The notes: generated by a model from the sequence alone, not told the origin. DNA of 64,000 bases from Planococcus sp. MB-3u-03 (GCF_002833405.1 NZ_CP025135.1:2647501-2711500), one strand, 5' to 3'; numbered from the stretch's first letter, positions 8,101 to 17,865 are shown. Made by a program: numbers and translations.

Positions 8101-9453
8101 TTGAAAAAGTTTTCAGTTTCTACTTGGTTATTATTCCTGATTCCGTCTTTCCTGGGGATCCTTTTGTTCCTCGTTCCGATTCCGACAGATGAAGGATGGA
8201 AAGTCACGATCGCCGTACTGGCAGATCTTATGGCCGGCCAGATCGAATCGTTCGTCCCTTGGGTAATGCTGGTCATTTTAATCATTGCTGCCCTCGGCTC
8301 TTTGGCCTTTATCGCCAAGAAAGAGAACACCTCCGATACCGTTCCATTTTTCGAGAAATTGTTCAACGTCAACCTGTTCTGGACATTGACGCGGGTTGTC
8401 GCTGCTGTTTTTGCTTTCATGGTATTATTCCAAGTCGGTCCTGAGCCAGTTTGGAACGAAAATACAGGCGGCTTGCTGTTGTCAGGAAGCGGACTGCTTT
8501 CATTCCTATTCACGATCTTCCTTTTTGCCGGCCTGTTCTTGCCGCTTTTGATGAACTTCGGCCTGCTTGAGTTTTTCGGCACCATGATGGTCAAAATCAT
8601 GCGCCCTCTATTCCGCCTCCCGGGCCGTTCTTCTATTGATGCGCTTGCCTCATGGGTCGGCGATGGCACGATCGGTGTCCTGCTGACGAGCAAGCAATAT
8701 GAAGACAATAAATACACACAGCGCGAGGCCGCGATTATCGGAACGACCTTCTCTGTCGTCTCGATCACGTTTGCCATCGTTGTTATCGAAGAAATCGGCC
8801 TTGGCTCTTATTTCCTTCCATATTACGGTACCGTTATTCTTGCCGGATTGATCTTGGCGCTCATTATGCCGCGCATTTATCCGCTGGCACAGAAAAAAAC
8901 GGAATTCATGGATGGCTCCCCGCAAGAATCGCTCTCAGAGGATGTACCGGATGGGCAAGGCTTGGCATCACACGGACTTGAAAAAGCACTCGAAAAGGCG
9001 AACCGCAACCGCTCTGTTGCTAATTTCTTCTCCGATGGCATGAAGAACGTACTCGATATGTGGATCGGGGTCGCGCCTGTCGTCATGGCGTTTGGTACCA
9101 TCGCCTTGATTCTTGCGGAATACACCTCAACATTCGTCATTCTCGGCGCACCATTTGAACCTTATTTGAACCTTCTCGGCGTCCCAGAAGCTGCAGAAGC
9201 TGCACAATTGATGGTCGTCGGTTTTGCGGATATGTTCCTGCCGGCTATTCTCGGTGCAGGCATCGAGTCCGAAATGACGCGCTTTGTCGTCGCAACCATG
9301 TCTGTTACGCAATTGATCTATATGTCTGAAGTCGGGGGCTTGTTGCTCGGCTCCAAAATCCCGGTCAATATTTTCGATTTGATCATTGTCTTCCTTTTGC
9401 GCACAGTCATCGCCTTGCCGATCGTTGTCGGCGTGGCACACCTATTGTTCTAA
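8101..9453 (+). CDS. YjiH family membrane protein (nucleoside-recognition/gate domain)
   Basis: A 450-residue polytopic protein with about ten membrane segments and a soluble loop near residues 260-310. The central part (residues 135-250, LFAGLFLPLLMNFGLLEFFGTMMVKIMRPLF...) is the gate-type domain found in nucleoside transporters and SpoIIM-like spore proteins; overall it matches YjiH. The substrate is unknown. Translation appears to start with TTG at 8101, since AAAAGGGG is well placed and no ATG precedes the first membrane segment. It is monocistronic. Confidence 0.8.
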   Translation: MKKFSVSTWLLFLIPSFLGILLFLVPIPTDEGWKVTIAVLADLMAGQIESFVPWVMLVILIIAALGSLAFIAKKENTSDTVPFFEKLFNVNLFWTLTRVVAAVFAFMVLFQVGPEPVWNENTGGLLLSGSGLLSFLFTIFLFAGLFLPLLMNFGLLEFFGTMMVKIMRPLFRLPGRSSIDALASWVGDGTIGVLLTSKQYEDNKYTQREAAIIGTTFSVVSITFAIVVIEEIGLGSYFLPYYGTVILAGLILALIMPRIYPLAQKKTEFMDGSPQESLSEDVPDGQGLASHGLEKALEKANRNRSVANFFSDGMKNVLDMWIGVAPVVMAFGTIALILAEYTSTFVILGAPFEPYLNLLGVPEAAEAAQLMVVGFADMFLPAILGAGIESEMTRFVVATMSVTQLIYMSEVGGLLLGSKIPVNIFDLIIVFLLRTVIALPIVVGVAHLLF

Positions 9454-9464
9454 TCACGCTATAG

Positions 9465-9502
9465 AAAAGGCGCTTTTCCGGTTTCGGAAAAGCGCCTTTT
9501 TA
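9465..9502. terminator. Shared convergent terminator
   Basis: AAAAGGCGCTTTTCC (9465-9479) pairs perfectly with GGAAAAGCGCCTTTT (9486-9500). It lies between the converging YjiH-type gene and tdh and can work for both. Confidence 0.93.
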
Positions 9503-10447
9503 TTATGCTTGCTGTAATTTTTGCTTTAGTTTCTCCAGCATGTCTGCCGTCATGGCGTCCAAGTCGTACTCTGTTTTGAAGTTCCATTCGTCTTTTGCGG
9601 CACTGGCATCGATGCTATCCGGCCAGCTGGCAGCGATCGCCTGGCGCGTTGGGTCGACATCATAGCTCAATTTGAAATCCGGGATGTGCTTGCGGATCGA
9701 TGCCGCAATCTCTTCAGGTTCAAAGCTCATCGCCGTGACGTTGAATGCGTTGCGGTGCACGAGCTTATCTGCATCGGCTTCCATCAAGTCGATAATCGCC
9801 TGAAGCGCATCCGGCATGTACATCATGTCCATGCGGGTGCCTTCTGCGATATAGGAAGTGTAGCTGCCTTTTTCGATTGCCTGGTAATAGATATCTACGG
9901 CATAGTCTGTCGTTCCGCCGCCTGGAGGCGCAACGTTCGAGATCAAGCCAGGGAAACGAAGGCCGCGGGTATCGACGCCGAATTTCGTGAAGTAATAATC
10001 GCAAAGCAATTCCCCCGCTACCTTATTGACGCCGTACATCGTCGTCGGGCGTTGAAGCGTGTCTTGCGGAGTGTCGTTTTTCGGCGTTGAGGGGCCGAAT
10101 GCGCCGATCGAGCTCGGCGTGAAAAATTGCATATCGAGTTCACGGGCTGCTTCAAGGGCATTGACCAATCCGCCCATATTCAAGTTCCATGCAAGCAGCG
10201 GCTTTTCTTCTGCAGTCGCAGACAATAGCGCTGCCATATGGATCATCGTATCCGCATTGAAGTCACGCGCTAAAGTCAGCATGCGTTCTGCGTCTGTCAC
10301 ATCCAAGATTTCGAAAGGCCCGTCTTGATTGTCGGATGGCCGGATATCGGTTGCCAATACATTTTCCGCACCATATGTGTCGCGCAATTTGCCTACTAAT
10401 TCCGAGCCGATTTGCCCTAAAGCTCCTGTCACCATGATTCGTTTCAT
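9503..10447 (-). CDS. L-threonine 3-dehydrogenase, NAD-epimerase (SDR) type
   Basis: A 314-residue extended short-chain dehydrogenase with GALGQIG at residues 8-14 (NAD binding), Ser112/Ser113 and Tyr138-x3-Lys142 as catalytic residues. It resembles the staphylococcal NAD-dependent epimerase-like threonine dehydrogenases, which oxidise L-threonine to 2-amino-3-oxobutyrate. The product is cleaved to glycine and acetyl-CoA by Kbl, and kbl lies in this window, but 7.4 kb away rather than adjacent. AAAGGAG precedes the ATG, and a good promoter (10543-10571) drives it. A sugar-nucleotide epimerase is the main alternative. Confidence 0.83.
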   Translation of the reverse strand: MKRIMVTGALGQIGSELVGKLRDTYGAENVLATDIRPSDNQDGPFEILDVTDAERMLTLARDFNADTMIHMAALLSATAEEKPLLAWNLNMGGLVNALEAARELDMQFFTPSSIGAFGPSTPKNDTPQDTLQRPTTMYGVNKVAGELLCDYYFTKFGVDTRGLRFPGLISNVAPPGGGTTDYAVDIYYQAIEKGSYTSYIAEGTRMDMMYMPDALQAIIDLMEADADKLVHRNAFNVTAMSFEPEEIAASIRKHIPDFKLSYDVDPTRQAIAASWPDSIDASAAKDEWNFKTEYDLDAMTADMLEKLKQKLQQA

Positions 10448-10542
10448 TTTTCAAGCACTCCTTTTCTATAAAACATTTGTCCGCTCTAAAAAGACATTTT
10501 TATCTTTTTAAATGCTTTCATATCAAGCTTTTCGTTAGAGTC

Positions 10543-10571
10543 ATTATAAATTGTTCTCTTTAAAAAAACAA
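10543..10571 (-). promoter_or_regulatory. Sigma-A promoter of tdh
   Basis: Minus strand TTGTTT (10571-10566), 17-bp spacer, TATAAT (10548-10543), giving a leader of about 90 bases. Confidence 0.65.
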
Positions 10572-10687
10572 TGGCTTTTGCTTATTTTGCTCCGCTGATT
10601 AAACCTACTATACAGGTAAGCTTTATTATGCTTAAATAGAACAACAACGCCATAAAGGCAATAATTTAACGAAATGGGGAACCATCG

Positions 10688-11506
10688 ATGAAGAAACAAT
10701 GGGCATTTTTGCCGATCGGTGCAGCTGCATTATTCCTAGCAGCTTGCGGCTCTTCCGATAATGCAGACAACACAGACTCGGGCAGCAGCACAGAAGGCGA
10801 AACGGACTTGCTCGCTGAAATCCAGGAAGAAGGAACTTTGGTCATCGGCACTGAAGGAACATACCCTCCTTTCACATTCCATGATGACAGCGGAGAATTG
10901 ACAGGGTTTGACGTAGAAATCGCCCGTGAAGTCGCTGAACGCCTGGGCGTCGAAGCCGAATTCCTCGAAACGCAATGGGATGCGATGTTTGCAGGTCTCG
11001 ATGCAGAGCGTTTTGACATGGTCGCCAACCAAGTCGGCATTAACGAAGAACGCCAGGAAAGCTATGATTTTTCAGATCCATACATCACTTCGACGGCAGT
11101 TCTCGTCGTAGCCGAAGGCAATGAAGAAATCCAAAGCTTCGATGATTTGGAAGGCAAGCTCTCGGCACAGTCATTGACAAGCAACTACGCAGAAACGGCT
11201 ACTTCTTACGGCGCAGAGCTTGAAGGCGTTGAAGGCTTTAACCAGGCAATCGAATTATTGGTATCAGGACGTGTCGATGCGACAGTCAACGACAACTTGA
11301 CTGTGCTTGATTTCCAGAACCAGCGTCCGGATGCGGGCATTAAAGTCGTCGATGAATCCGGCGATGCGGCGCAAAGCGCGTTATTGTTCAGAAAAGGCAA
11401 TGATACCTTCGTTGAAGCAGCAAATGAGGCACTTGCTGAAATGATCGAAGATGGCACATACGAAGAAATCTCTAATAAGTGGTTCGGCGAAAATGTACTT
11501 GAATAG
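10688..11506 (+). CDS. tcyA: Amino-acid (cystine-type) ABC transporter, substrate-binding lipoprotein
   Basis: A 272-residue solute-binding protein. The N-terminal signal ends in LFLAAC, placing the lipidated cysteine at residue 20. An acidic linker precedes the bi-lobed domain (from about residue 47: [19 protein letters not shown]). The block [19 protein letters not shown] is typical of polar amino-acid binding proteins, and the overall pattern and gene order (binding protein, permease, ATPase) match TcyABC for cystine. Arginine or another polar amino acid cannot be ruled out. It overlaps the permease gene by 14 bp. The neighbouring sulfur and dipeptide genes fit cystine uptake. Confidence 0.8.
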   Translation: MKKQWAFLPIGAAALFLAACGSSDNADNTDSGSSTEGETDLLAEIQEEGTLVIGTEGTYPPFTFHDDSGELTGFDVEIAREVAERLGVEAEFLETQWDAMFAGLDAERFDMVANQVGINEERQESYDFSDPYITSTAVLVVAEGNEEIQSFDDLEGKLSAQSLTSNYAETATSYGAELEGVEGFNQAIELLVSGRVDATVNDNLTVLDFQNQRPDAGIKVVDESGDAAQSALLFRKGNDTFVEAANEALAEMIEDGTYEEISNKWFGENVLE

Positions 11507-12194
11507 CATTTTCTCAAACCCTGAACGGTTGGAGCGGCTCGGCGACATCGCCCAGTCCTCCTTCTTGCCTTTGATCGAAGCGGCTGTGCAATTCACTTTG
11601 CCGCTTTCGGTCATTTCTTTTATCCTCGGGCTATTCCTGGCCATCGTCACTGCGCTTGCCCGCATCTCCACCGTCCGGATTTTCCAATGGATTGCGCGCG
11701 TCTATGTCTCGATCATCCGGGGCACGCCGCTGCTCGTCCAATTGTTCATCCTGTTTTACGGCTTGCCGACGATCGGCGTCACCATCGACCCCTTCCCGGC
11801 TGCCGTCATCGGATTCTCATTGAACGTCGGTGCCTACGCTTCGGAAGTCATTCGTGCGGCGATTTTGTCGATTCCTAAAGGCCAATGGGAAGCAGCCGAT
11901 ACAATCGGCATGTCCTATTCCCAAACTTTGCGGCGCGTGATTTTGCCTCAAGCATCACGCGTCTCGGTCCCGCCGCTATCAAATACGTTCATCAGCCTGG
12001 TCAAGGACACATCCCTTGCCGCGTTGATCTTGGTGACTGAAATGTTCCGCGTCGCCCAGCAGATCGCTGCGACCAATTACGAATTTCTGCTTCTTTACGG
12101 GCAGGCAGCATTGATCTACTGGATCATTTGCTTCTCGCTGTCACTCGTCCAAGGACGATTGGAAAACCGCTTTGACCGTTATGTTTCCCGTTAA
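11493..12194 (+). CDS. tcyB: Amino-acid (cystine-type) ABC transporter permease
   Basis: A 233-residue inner-membrane permease with five predicted segments. The EAA loop ([22 protein letters not shown], about residues 134-155) docks the ATPase. The start [13 protein letters not shown] at 11493 overlaps the end of the binding-protein gene by 14 bases; the open frame extends upstream to 11451, but that part lies inside tcyA. The motif [19 protein letters not shown] is standard for polar amino-acid permeases. Confidence 0.88.
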   Translation: MYLNSIFSNPERLERLGDIAQSSFLPLIEAAVQFTLPLSVISFILGLFLAIVTALARISTVRIFQWIARVYVSIIRGTPLLVQLFILFYGLPTIGVTIDPFPAAVIGFSLNVGAYASEVIRAAILSIPKGQWEAADTIGMSYSQTLRRVILPQASRVSVPPLSNTFISLVKDTSLAALILVTEMFRVAQQIAATNYEFLLLYGQAALIYWIICFSLSLVQGRLENRFDRYVSR

Positions 12195-12225
12195 ATCCAG
12201 ATCGATTCATAGATAGGAGTTTATT

Positions 12226-12975
12226 ATGATTTCAATTAAAAATTTGCATAAAAGCTTCGGCGAGCTGGAAGTGCTGAAAGGCATCGACCTCGACGTCGAA
12301 AAAGGACAGACCATCGTCGTCATCGGCCCTTCCGGTTCAGGGAAGACCACATTTCTCCGCTGCCTCAACATCTTGGAAAAGCCGAGCGCCGGTACTGTTG
12401 AAATCGGCGGGCTTGTTGCTGATTTCTCGAAGCCGATGTCCAAAAAGCAGATCACGGCGTTCCGCAAGCAATCCGCGATGGTGTTCCAGCATTACAATTT
12501 GTTTCCGCATATGACTGCACTTGATAATATTCTAGAAGGTCCGGTCACTGTCCAGAAAAAAGACAAAGCACAGGCAAAAGAGAAAGCTTTGGCGTTGCTC
12601 GAGAAAGTCGGGCTGTCGGATAAAGCCGATACTTATCCACACCAGCTGTCAGGCGGCCAGCAGCAACGCGTCGGCATCGCCCGCGCGCTGGCACTCGAAC
12701 CGAAAGTCATGCTGTTCGATGAGCCAACTTCCGCACTCGACCCGGAACTCGTCGGTGAAGTACTGCAAGTCATGAAAGATTTGGCGCAAGAAGGCATGAC
12801 GATGGTCGTCGTAACCCATGAAATGCGTTTCGCGAAAGGCGCCGCCGACGAAGTGCTTTTCATGGACAGCGGACGGATTGTCGAACGCGGCACACCGGAC
12901 GCCGTGTTCAATCGGCCTCAGGAAGAACGCACGAAACGCTTCTTGAATTTAATTCAAGACACGGATACCATTTAA
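12226..12975 (+). CDS. tcyC: Amino-acid (cystine-type) ABC transporter ATPase
   Basis: A 249-residue ATPase with Walker [10 protein letters not shown] (residues 34-42), Q-loop in [11 protein letters not shown], signature LSGGQQQR, Walker [13 protein letters not shown] and the switch histidine in VVTHEM. It energises the TcyAB importer. TAGGAG precedes the ATG, 31 bp after the permease. The operon ends at the terminator at 12983. Confidence 0.9.
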   Translation: MISIKNLHKSFGELEVLKGIDLDVEKGQTIVVIGPSGSGKTTFLRCLNILEKPSAGTVEIGGLVADFSKPMSKKQITAFRKQSAMVFQHYNLFPHMTALDNILEGPVTVQKKDKAQAKEKALALLEKVGLSDKADTYPHQLSGGQQQRVGIARALALEPKVMLFDEPTSALDPELVGEVLQVMKDLAQEGMTMVVVTHEMRFAKGAADEVLFMDSGRIVERGTPDAVFNRPQEERTKRFLNLIQDTDTI

Positions 12976-12982
12976 ACAAAGA

Positions 12983-13016
12983 AAATCCCCAGTGCACTTG
13001 GCACTGGGGATTTTTT
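12983..13016. terminator. Terminator between tcyC and the convergent YfcC gene
   Basis: AAATCCCCAGTGC (12983-12995) pairs with GCACTGGGGATTT (13001-13013), then T. The A-rich left flank allows use on both strands. Confidence 0.92.
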
Positions 13017-13020
13017 GTAT

Positions 13021-14433
13021 TCAGGATACGCCTATCATGACGGCGATGACGAGTGCGACGAGCGCAATCACCAGCCAGCCGACGACCAGTTTCCAAACAA
13101 ATTTCACCCATTTTTCATAAGGGATTCCGGCAACCGCCAAATAACCCATTAAAGCTGCGGATGTCGGGATGATGGAGTTCGTGATTCCGTCCCCGTATTG
13201 ATACGCAAGCACCGCCACTTGGCGTTCGATGGACAATAGATCCGACAGCGGCGTCATGATCGGCATTGTCGTTGCCGCCTGGCCGCTTCCGGAAGGAATG
13301 AAGAAGTTGATGACGACTTGTGTGAAGAACATGCCGATGACCGTCAAAGCATTCGGCAAGCCGCTGATGACGCTTGATAAGCCGTGGATCATCGTATCCA
13401 TGATGACCCCTTGCTCCATGATGACCAGAATCGCACGGGCAAACCCGACAATCAATGCACCGAAGACGACCAATTTCATGCCGTCGACAAAAGCATCGAA
13501 CATGCGGTTGACACCTAAGTTCCCGACAAGCCCTGCCGCAAAGCCAATGATGACAAACGAAGCGGCAAGTTCCGTCAAATACCAGCCCCATTCAAATACG
13601 CCGTAGACATTGATGCCAAGGCCGACTGCAAGGAACACGAACACCATGCCGTGGCGCCAGTTGAACGCACCGAGCGCTTCCGCCTGGTCTTTTGTCGATG
13701 ATTTCTGTGCGCGTTTCTCAATTTCATAGATGACGCTTTGCGTCGGGTCTTTTTTCACTTTCGCCGCATAGCGCATGACATACCAGATCGCGAAGCCGAG
13801 GAAGAAAATATACGCCCCGAAGCGGAAGCCGATTCCAGAGAAAATCTGCAATTCCGCGATGCCTTGTGCAATCCCAACGGTAAACGGATTGAGCATGCCG
13901 CCGATAAAACCGGATGCCGCACCGAGCGATACCATCGCAGTTCCCGTCATGGCGTCAAAGCCGATCGCCCGTGCAACTGCAATGCCGATCGGCACAAAGA
14001 TGATGACTTCTTCGGCCATCCCAATTGTGGCACCTAATACAGAAAACAGGATCATGATGATCGGGATCAAAAACTTTTCGCGCTTCTCAAGCTTATCGAC
14101 CACCTTGGCGATACCGGATTCGATCGCCCCTGTCGCACGGATGATGCCGAACGCACCGCCGACCAGGAAGATATAGAAGATGATGCTTGAAGCTTCAGAC
14201 ATCCCAGTCGGAATCGCTTTGAACAATTCAAAGAATCCGACCGGGCTTTGTTCCACTTCCGCGAAGGAATTGTCGATGACGACTGTGCGCCCATCCACTT
14301 CCTCCCGTTCGTATTGCCCTGCTGGAATCAAATACGAGGCGACCATCGCTGCGATCATGATCAAAAATAAAATCGCATATGTATGCGGAATCTTATCTCT
14401 GCTTTTTTTAAGCTTTTGGGGTTTTGCCGTCAT
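13021..14433 (-). CDS. YfcC family transporter (DcuC/ArsB superfamily)
   Basis: A 470-residue polytopic protein (about 12 segments) with the YfcC-type N-terminus KIPHTYAILFLIMIAAMVASYLIPAGQY and two symmetric re-entrant blocks (GAASGFIGGMLNPFTVGIAQ and FFIPSGSGQAATTMPIMTPL). Members move di- or tripeptides, arginine/ornithine or dicarboxylates; the substrate here is unknown. The start at 14433 forms an ATGA overlap with the stop of the upstream epimerase gene, so the two are translationally coupled. This makes import of an epimerase-linked N-acyl or dipeptide substrate plausible. Confidence 0.82.
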   Translation of the reverse strand: MTAKPQKLKKSRDKIPHTYAILFLIMIAAMVASYLIPAGQYEREEVDGRTVVIDNSFAEVEQSPVGFFELFKAIPTGMSEASSIIFYIFLVGGAFGIIRATGAIESGIAKVVDKLEKREKFLIPIIMILFSVLGATIGMAEEVIIFVPIGIAVARAIGFDAMTGTAMVSLGAASGFIGGMLNPFTVGIAQGIAELQIFSGIGFRFGAYIFFLGFAIWYVMRYAAKVKKDPTQSVIYEIEKRAQKSSTKDQAEALGAFNWRHGMVFVFLAVGLGINVYGVFEWGWYLTELAASFVIIGFAAGLVGNLGVNRMFDAFVDGMKLVVFGALIVGFARAILVIMEQGVIMDTMIHGLSSVISGLPNALTVIGMFFTQVVINFFIPSGSGQAATTMPIMTPLSDLLSIERQVAVLAYQYGDGITNSIIPTSAALMGYLAVAGIPYEKWVKFVWKLVVGWLVIALVALVIAVMIGVS

Positions 14434-15554
14434 GCAAAATCGCCCCCCACTGCACAAGATGTGACCGTCAATTTCTTCAGCTTCTCCGGATCGACTTCAA
14501 TCCCGAGCCCTGGCTTGCCGCTCAAGAGCACATGCGGATGCTCGTATTTCAAGTCGCCGATTTCTTCACTGAATAGGAGCGGCCCTGTCAGCTCGGTGCT
14601 TTCGATATTGATTCGCGACATCGCCGCGTGATAGCCGGCGCTTGATGCAACCGACGATTCGACCATCGAGCCGATCTGGCATAGCATACCGGCAGCTTCA
14701 GCGGTTTTCGCCATTTGCACCGCATGGAAAATCCCGCCGCATTTCATCAATTTGATATTGATGACATCGGCTGCATCGAGACGGATGATTTCGAGTAAAT
14801 CTTCCATCGATTGGACTGTTTCATCCGCCATAATCGGCACCGCTGTTTTCTGCCGCACTTCCGCCAAGCCGCGGATATCGCCCATACGAATCGGCTGCTC
14901 GACCCAGCTGAGCCCAGCCATTTCAAGCTGGCGGATCGCCGAGACCGCTGTCCCGACCGATTTCCATCCTTGGTTGACATCGACGCGGATCGGCACGGAG
15001 TCCCCGACTTCCTTACGTACTGCCAGGATTCGTTCAACATCCAATTGTGCAATTCCTGACCCGACTTTCAATTTCAACGAACCATAGCCCGCCTCCACTG
15101 CCTGCTTCGCTTTTTTCGCCATGATTTCAGGCGATTCGATGCTCAAAACGCGCGGATAGGATAAATGCTCTTTCGACTGCCCGCCGAGCAAATTATAGAC
15201 AGGCTGTCCCGAAGCTTTCCCCATCAAGTCGTAGCAAGCGATATCAACCGCTGCTTTCGCGGCCGGGTTGCCCGTCAAAATTCCGTTCATCTTATGATGG
15301 ATTGCTTCAATATCGAACGGGTTCATTCCGATCACAGCCGGCAGGAATAATTCCTTCAGCACTTCGTAGCTCGCTGTGAAATATTCGCCCGTTACGTGTT
15401 CATCCGGCACCGCCTCCCCGTAACCGACCAAGCCATTATCCGTTTCCAGTTCAAGAATCAAAGACGGCATATCCGGATAGGTCGCATAGGAGATGATAAA
15501 TGGTTCATGCAAAGGAAAGCGCACTGCATGCAATCGTGCTTGAGTGATTTTCAT
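14430..15554 (-). CDS. Enolase-superfamily enzyme, dipeptide epimerase / N-acylamino-acid racemase type
   Basis: A 374-residue MLE-subgroup enzyme. Lys161 and Lys163 (KLKVG), metal ligands Asp192 (VDVNQGW), Glu219 (WVEQP) and Asp244 (ADETV), and Lys268 (NIKLMKCGG) form the complete two-base racemase site. The N-terminal capping domain (EPFIISYATYPDMPSLILELE) is dipeptide-epimerase-like. Muconate cycloisomerase or o-succinylbenzoate synthase are less likely from context. It is the first gene of an ATGA-coupled pair with the YfcC transporter and is divergent from an M20 amidohydrolase, suggesting that the three handle an N-acyl amino acid or dipeptide of the unusual stereochemistry. Confidence 0.8.
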   Translation of the reverse strand: MKITQARLHAVRFPLHEPFIISYATYPDMPSLILELETDNGLVGYGEAVPDEHVTGEYFTASYEVLKELFLPAVIGMNPFDIEAIHHKMNGILTGNPAAKAAVDIACYDLMGKASGQPVYNLLGGQSKEHLSYPRVLSIESPEIMAKKAKQAVEAGYGSLKLKVGSGIAQLDVERILAVRKEVGDSVPIRVDVNQGWKSVGTAVSAIRQLEMAGLSWVEQPIRMGDIRGLAEVRQKTAVPIMADETVQSMEDLLEIIRLDAADVINIKLMKCGGIFHAVQMAKTAEAAGMLCQIGSMVESSVASSAGYHAAMSRINIESTELTGPLLFSEEIGDLKYEHPHVLLSGKPGLGIEVDPEKLKKLTVTSCAVGGDFA

Positions 15555-15622
15555 AATGAAGCCCCAATTATAAGTAGTCTTGTATGATTATACTATAAAA
15601 CTTTTGCAATAGCGTAATAATT

Positions 15623-15651
15623 TTGATGCTTCATGGAATACGGCGTATAAT
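15623..15651 (+). promoter_or_regulatory. Sigma-A promoter of the M20 amidohydrolase
   Basis: TTGATG (15623-15628), 17-bp spacer, TATAAT (15646-15651), about 50 bases before the start at 15702. Confidence 0.65.
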
Positions 15652-15701
15652 GGCGTCAGTGTGTGTTTAAAATTTTTGCAGGATAAAGGAGTTTATGATT
15701 G

Positions 15702-16901
15702 ATGAACTTATTAAAACAAACCGATACCATGATTGATTCTCTACAAACAGAAATGGTGGATATCCGCCGCCATCTCCATATGCACCCGGAACTGTCCCAT
15801 CAGGAAGTGGAAACGCCCGCTTATATCGCAGATCGCTTAGAGGAAATGGGTGTTGAAGTGCGCCGGGGTGTCGGCGGACGAGGCGTCGTCGGAACGATCC
15901 GCGGCGGCAAACCCGGCAAGACAATCGCTTTCCGCGCTGACTTTGACGCGCTTCCGATCGACGACCAAAAAGAGGCTTCTTATAAATCGACGATTCCAGG
16001 CGTCATGCATGCTTGCGGCCACGATGGCCATACTGCCGGCCTCCTCGGCTTTGCGAAAGCAATGATGGCGATCAAAGACGAACTGCCCGGAACGATCGTG
16101 CTGATCCATCAATTCGGCGAAGAGCTGTCCCCAGGCGGTGCGCGCGCGATGATCGAAGACGGATGCTTGGATGGCGTCGACCGTGTATTCGGTGCGCATC
16201 TCCAAAGCAAAATGGAATCCGGCAAAGTCTATCTTCGTGATGGCTACTTGCAAGCTTCTGAAGACGCCATCAAAATCAATGTCTACGGCTCCGGAACCCA
16301 CGGCGCAGAACCGCATACCGGCATCGATCCGATCCTTGCCGCGAGCCACATCATGGTCGCACTGCAATCGATTGTCAGCCGCAATGCCGACCCGCTGAAA
16401 GAACTTGTCGTGTCGATCGGCAAATTTCATGCGGGAGATGCTGACAATGTCATTCCAAGCAAAGCCGTCATGGAAGGCACAATCCGCGTGTTCGACCCGG
16501 AACTGCGCAAGCTCGCCAGCGAACGCGTGCGCTCAGTCGCTGAAAACGTCGCCGCTGCCATGGGCGCACGCGCTGAAGTGATTGTCGAGACTGGCTACGA
16601 TTCGCTGTGGAACCACCCGGAAGCGGCAGAAATCGTCCGCACTTCCGCTCGCCCTGTCGTCGGTGAAGACAATGTCATCGACATCGACCCGATCATGCCG
16701 GTCGAAGATTTTGCGTATTATACACAAGTGAAGCCAGGGGCGTACTTCTTTGTCGGCGCGAAAATGGCAAATGAAGCGCTCGTCTATCCGCACCACCACG
16801 AAAATTTCGATTTCAATGAAGACGCGATGAACACAACCGCAAAAGTCTTCGCTTCCATCTATTTCAATGCCCAGCAAGCAGAAAGCGATTCTGCCGAATA
16901 A
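15702..16901 (+). CDS. M20D family amidohydrolase (N-acyl-L-amino acid hydrolase type)
   Basis: A 399-residue cytoplasmic metallohydrolase. The family M20D signature is complete: RRHLHMHPELSHQE near residue 23, the metal cysteine/histidine cluster ACGHDGH (104-110), HQFGEELSPGG with the catalytic glutamates, and a C-terminal HHHENFDFNEDA. Such enzymes release free amino acids from N-acyl amino acids or aromatic conjugates, or cleave small amides. The ATG at 15702 is preferred over the TTG at 15699, with AAAGGAG ten bases upstream. It is divergent from the epimerase/YfcC pair. A terminator follows. Confidence 0.9.
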   Translation: MNLLKQTDTMIDSLQTEMVDIRRHLHMHPELSHQEVETPAYIADRLEEMGVEVRRGVGGRGVVGTIRGGKPGKTIAFRADFDALPIDDQKEASYKSTIPGVMHACGHDGHTAGLLGFAKAMMAIKDELPGTIVLIHQFGEELSPGGARAMIEDGCLDGVDRVFGAHLQSKMESGKVYLRDGYLQASEDAIKINVYGSGTHGAEPHTGIDPILAASHIMVALQSIVSRNADPLKELVVSIGKFHAGDADNVIPSKAVMEGTIRVFDPELRKLASERVRSVAENVAAAMGARAEVIVETGYDSLWNHPEAAEIVRTSARPVVGEDNVIDIDPIMPVEDFAYYTQVKPGAYFFVGAKMANEALVYPHHHENFDFNEDAMNTTAKVFASIYFNAQQAESDSAE

Positions 16902-16909
16902 TAAAGCAT

Positions 16910-16945
16910 ATCCCCCTTCAGCCGATTGCTGGAGGGGGATTTTAT
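16910..16945 (+). terminator. Terminator after the M20 amidohydrolase
   Basis: ATCCCCCTTCAGC (16910-16922) pairs with GCTGGAGGGGGAT (16928-16940), with one T-G wobble, followed by TTTAT. Confidence 0.85.
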
Positions 16946-17025
16946 TGTAAGCTAACCGAAACAAACTGCTAGTGAGACAAGTGAGCGAGGTATAATGTCC
17001 ATTGGTTGCTTCATCTTCAAGCAGA

Positions 17026-17187
17026 CACCGCCCGCTTAGGGCTGGCCTCCCGCCATAAGCTGAGAAGAACGCTCGTCTTATAGCTTCGGCTCGCCCTTGT
17101 GCGCGGTTCGGCTTTTAGATTTTTTGGATATTGCATGCGAGGAAGTATCGCTGTTAATTGACTTCATCCGCTGGTCATGACGCTTAG
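17026..17187. repeat. Dispersed intergenic repeat A, copy 1
   Basis: About 160 bp, strongly similar to copy 2 at 17335-17498 along its whole length. Shared blocks include GGGCTGGCCTCCCGC, CGCTCGTCTTAT, GCTTCGGCTCGCCCTT, CGGTTCGGCTTTTAGATTT and GAGGAAGTATCGCTGTT. It has no open frame with a ribosome site. Shorter relatives lie at 35072 and 53910. Confidence 0.75.
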
Positions 17188-17200
17188 TTGTAATTGATAA

Positions 17201-17239
17201 TTGCAAAATCCATCCCGACCATTCAGTTTGATTTTGCAA
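17201..17239. repeat. Perfect 10-bp inverted repeat between A copies
   Basis: TTGCAAAATC (17201-17210) and GATTTTGCAA (17230-17239), with a 19-base loop. It has no T tract and lies between repeats A1 and A2. Confidence 0.6.
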
Positions 17240-17334
17240 AGCTAATCAAAGCTAATTTCATCCACAGGATGCAGCTGCTTAATTGGACTTGAGAGCGTGA
17301 TGAATGGTCCGATATATGCTTCGTCATGAACTAG

Positions 17335-17498
17335 CCGCCTCCCGCTTTGGGCTGGCCTCCCGCAATAAGCCGAGAAAAGCGCTCGTCTTATGGCTTCGGC
17401 TCGCCCTTCTGCACGGTTCGGCTTTTAGATTTCATTGGACTTTACTTCCGAGGAAGTATCGCTGTTGATTGGATGCATCCGTTGGTGGGGGCGCTTAG
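17335..17498. repeat. Dispersed intergenic repeat A, copy 2
   Basis: Tandem partner of copy 1, same orientation, about 310 bp between the two starts. The segment AATAAGCCGAG ... CTTATGGCTTCGGCTCG contains short inverted repeats (AAGCC/GGCTT) that could fold. The gap 16946-17824 holds no convincing gene besides these elements. Confidence 0.75.
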
Positions 17499-17597
17499 CT
17501 AGACTTGCTAGTGGTGAAGTTGCCATAGCTATCCAATTTGGACTTGCGAAGCAGCACAAAATTATTCGCACTAAGTCCAGTGCCAAATGCATTTCAT

Positions 17598-17780
17598 TTC
17601 CTCTCTAAAACTAGAGATGGAGCGAAAAGGGGCCGACGCCTGAGGGACCGCGCGGGCTGGCGAGACAAATGTGCCGCGTTCTTTGCGGCACATTGGCTCA
17701 ACACCCGCCCCATCCCCGGGCAGCTGACAACGCGACGTCCTGTCGCTCCAGCTGCATGACTCGCATCCTGCAGGCCCCTT
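17598..17780. repeat. Dispersed structured repeat B, copy 1
   Basis: About 110 bp (17598-17710) are nearly identical to 35391-35500. The core folds as nested helices: GCGGG (17652-17656) with CCCGC (17704-17708), GAG with CTC, and AATGTGCCGC (17668-17677) with GCGGCACATT (17685-17694). Further inverted repeats, TGGAGCGA/TCGCTCCA (17618/17743) and AAGGGGCC/GGCCCCTT (17627/17773), extend to 17780. A short open frame through it is not supported as a gene. Confidence 0.75.
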
Positions 17781-17824
17781 GAAGCGCAATCTCCCCCCTA
17801 CTCGTCCTTACTCTTCATAAGCTC

Positions 17825-17859
17825 AAAAAAACCCGCACAACTCAATTAGCTGTGCGGGT
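17825..17859 (-). terminator. Terminator after kbl
   Basis: Minus strand ACCCGCACA (17859-17851) pairs with TGTGCGGGT (17839-17831), then T7. Confidence 0.9.
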
Positions 17860-17865
17860 GTGGTA

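Noticed and set aside
17026..17498. CRISPR-like or mobile-element interpretation of the repeat A pair
   Set aside because: Only two long, diverged copies here, no regular short spacers, no cas genes; no transposase and no clear terminal inverted repeats or target duplications were seen.
17538..17759. 73-codon open frame in repeat B copy 1
   Set aside because: It is not kept in copy 2, has no ribosome site, and runs through the folded repeat.
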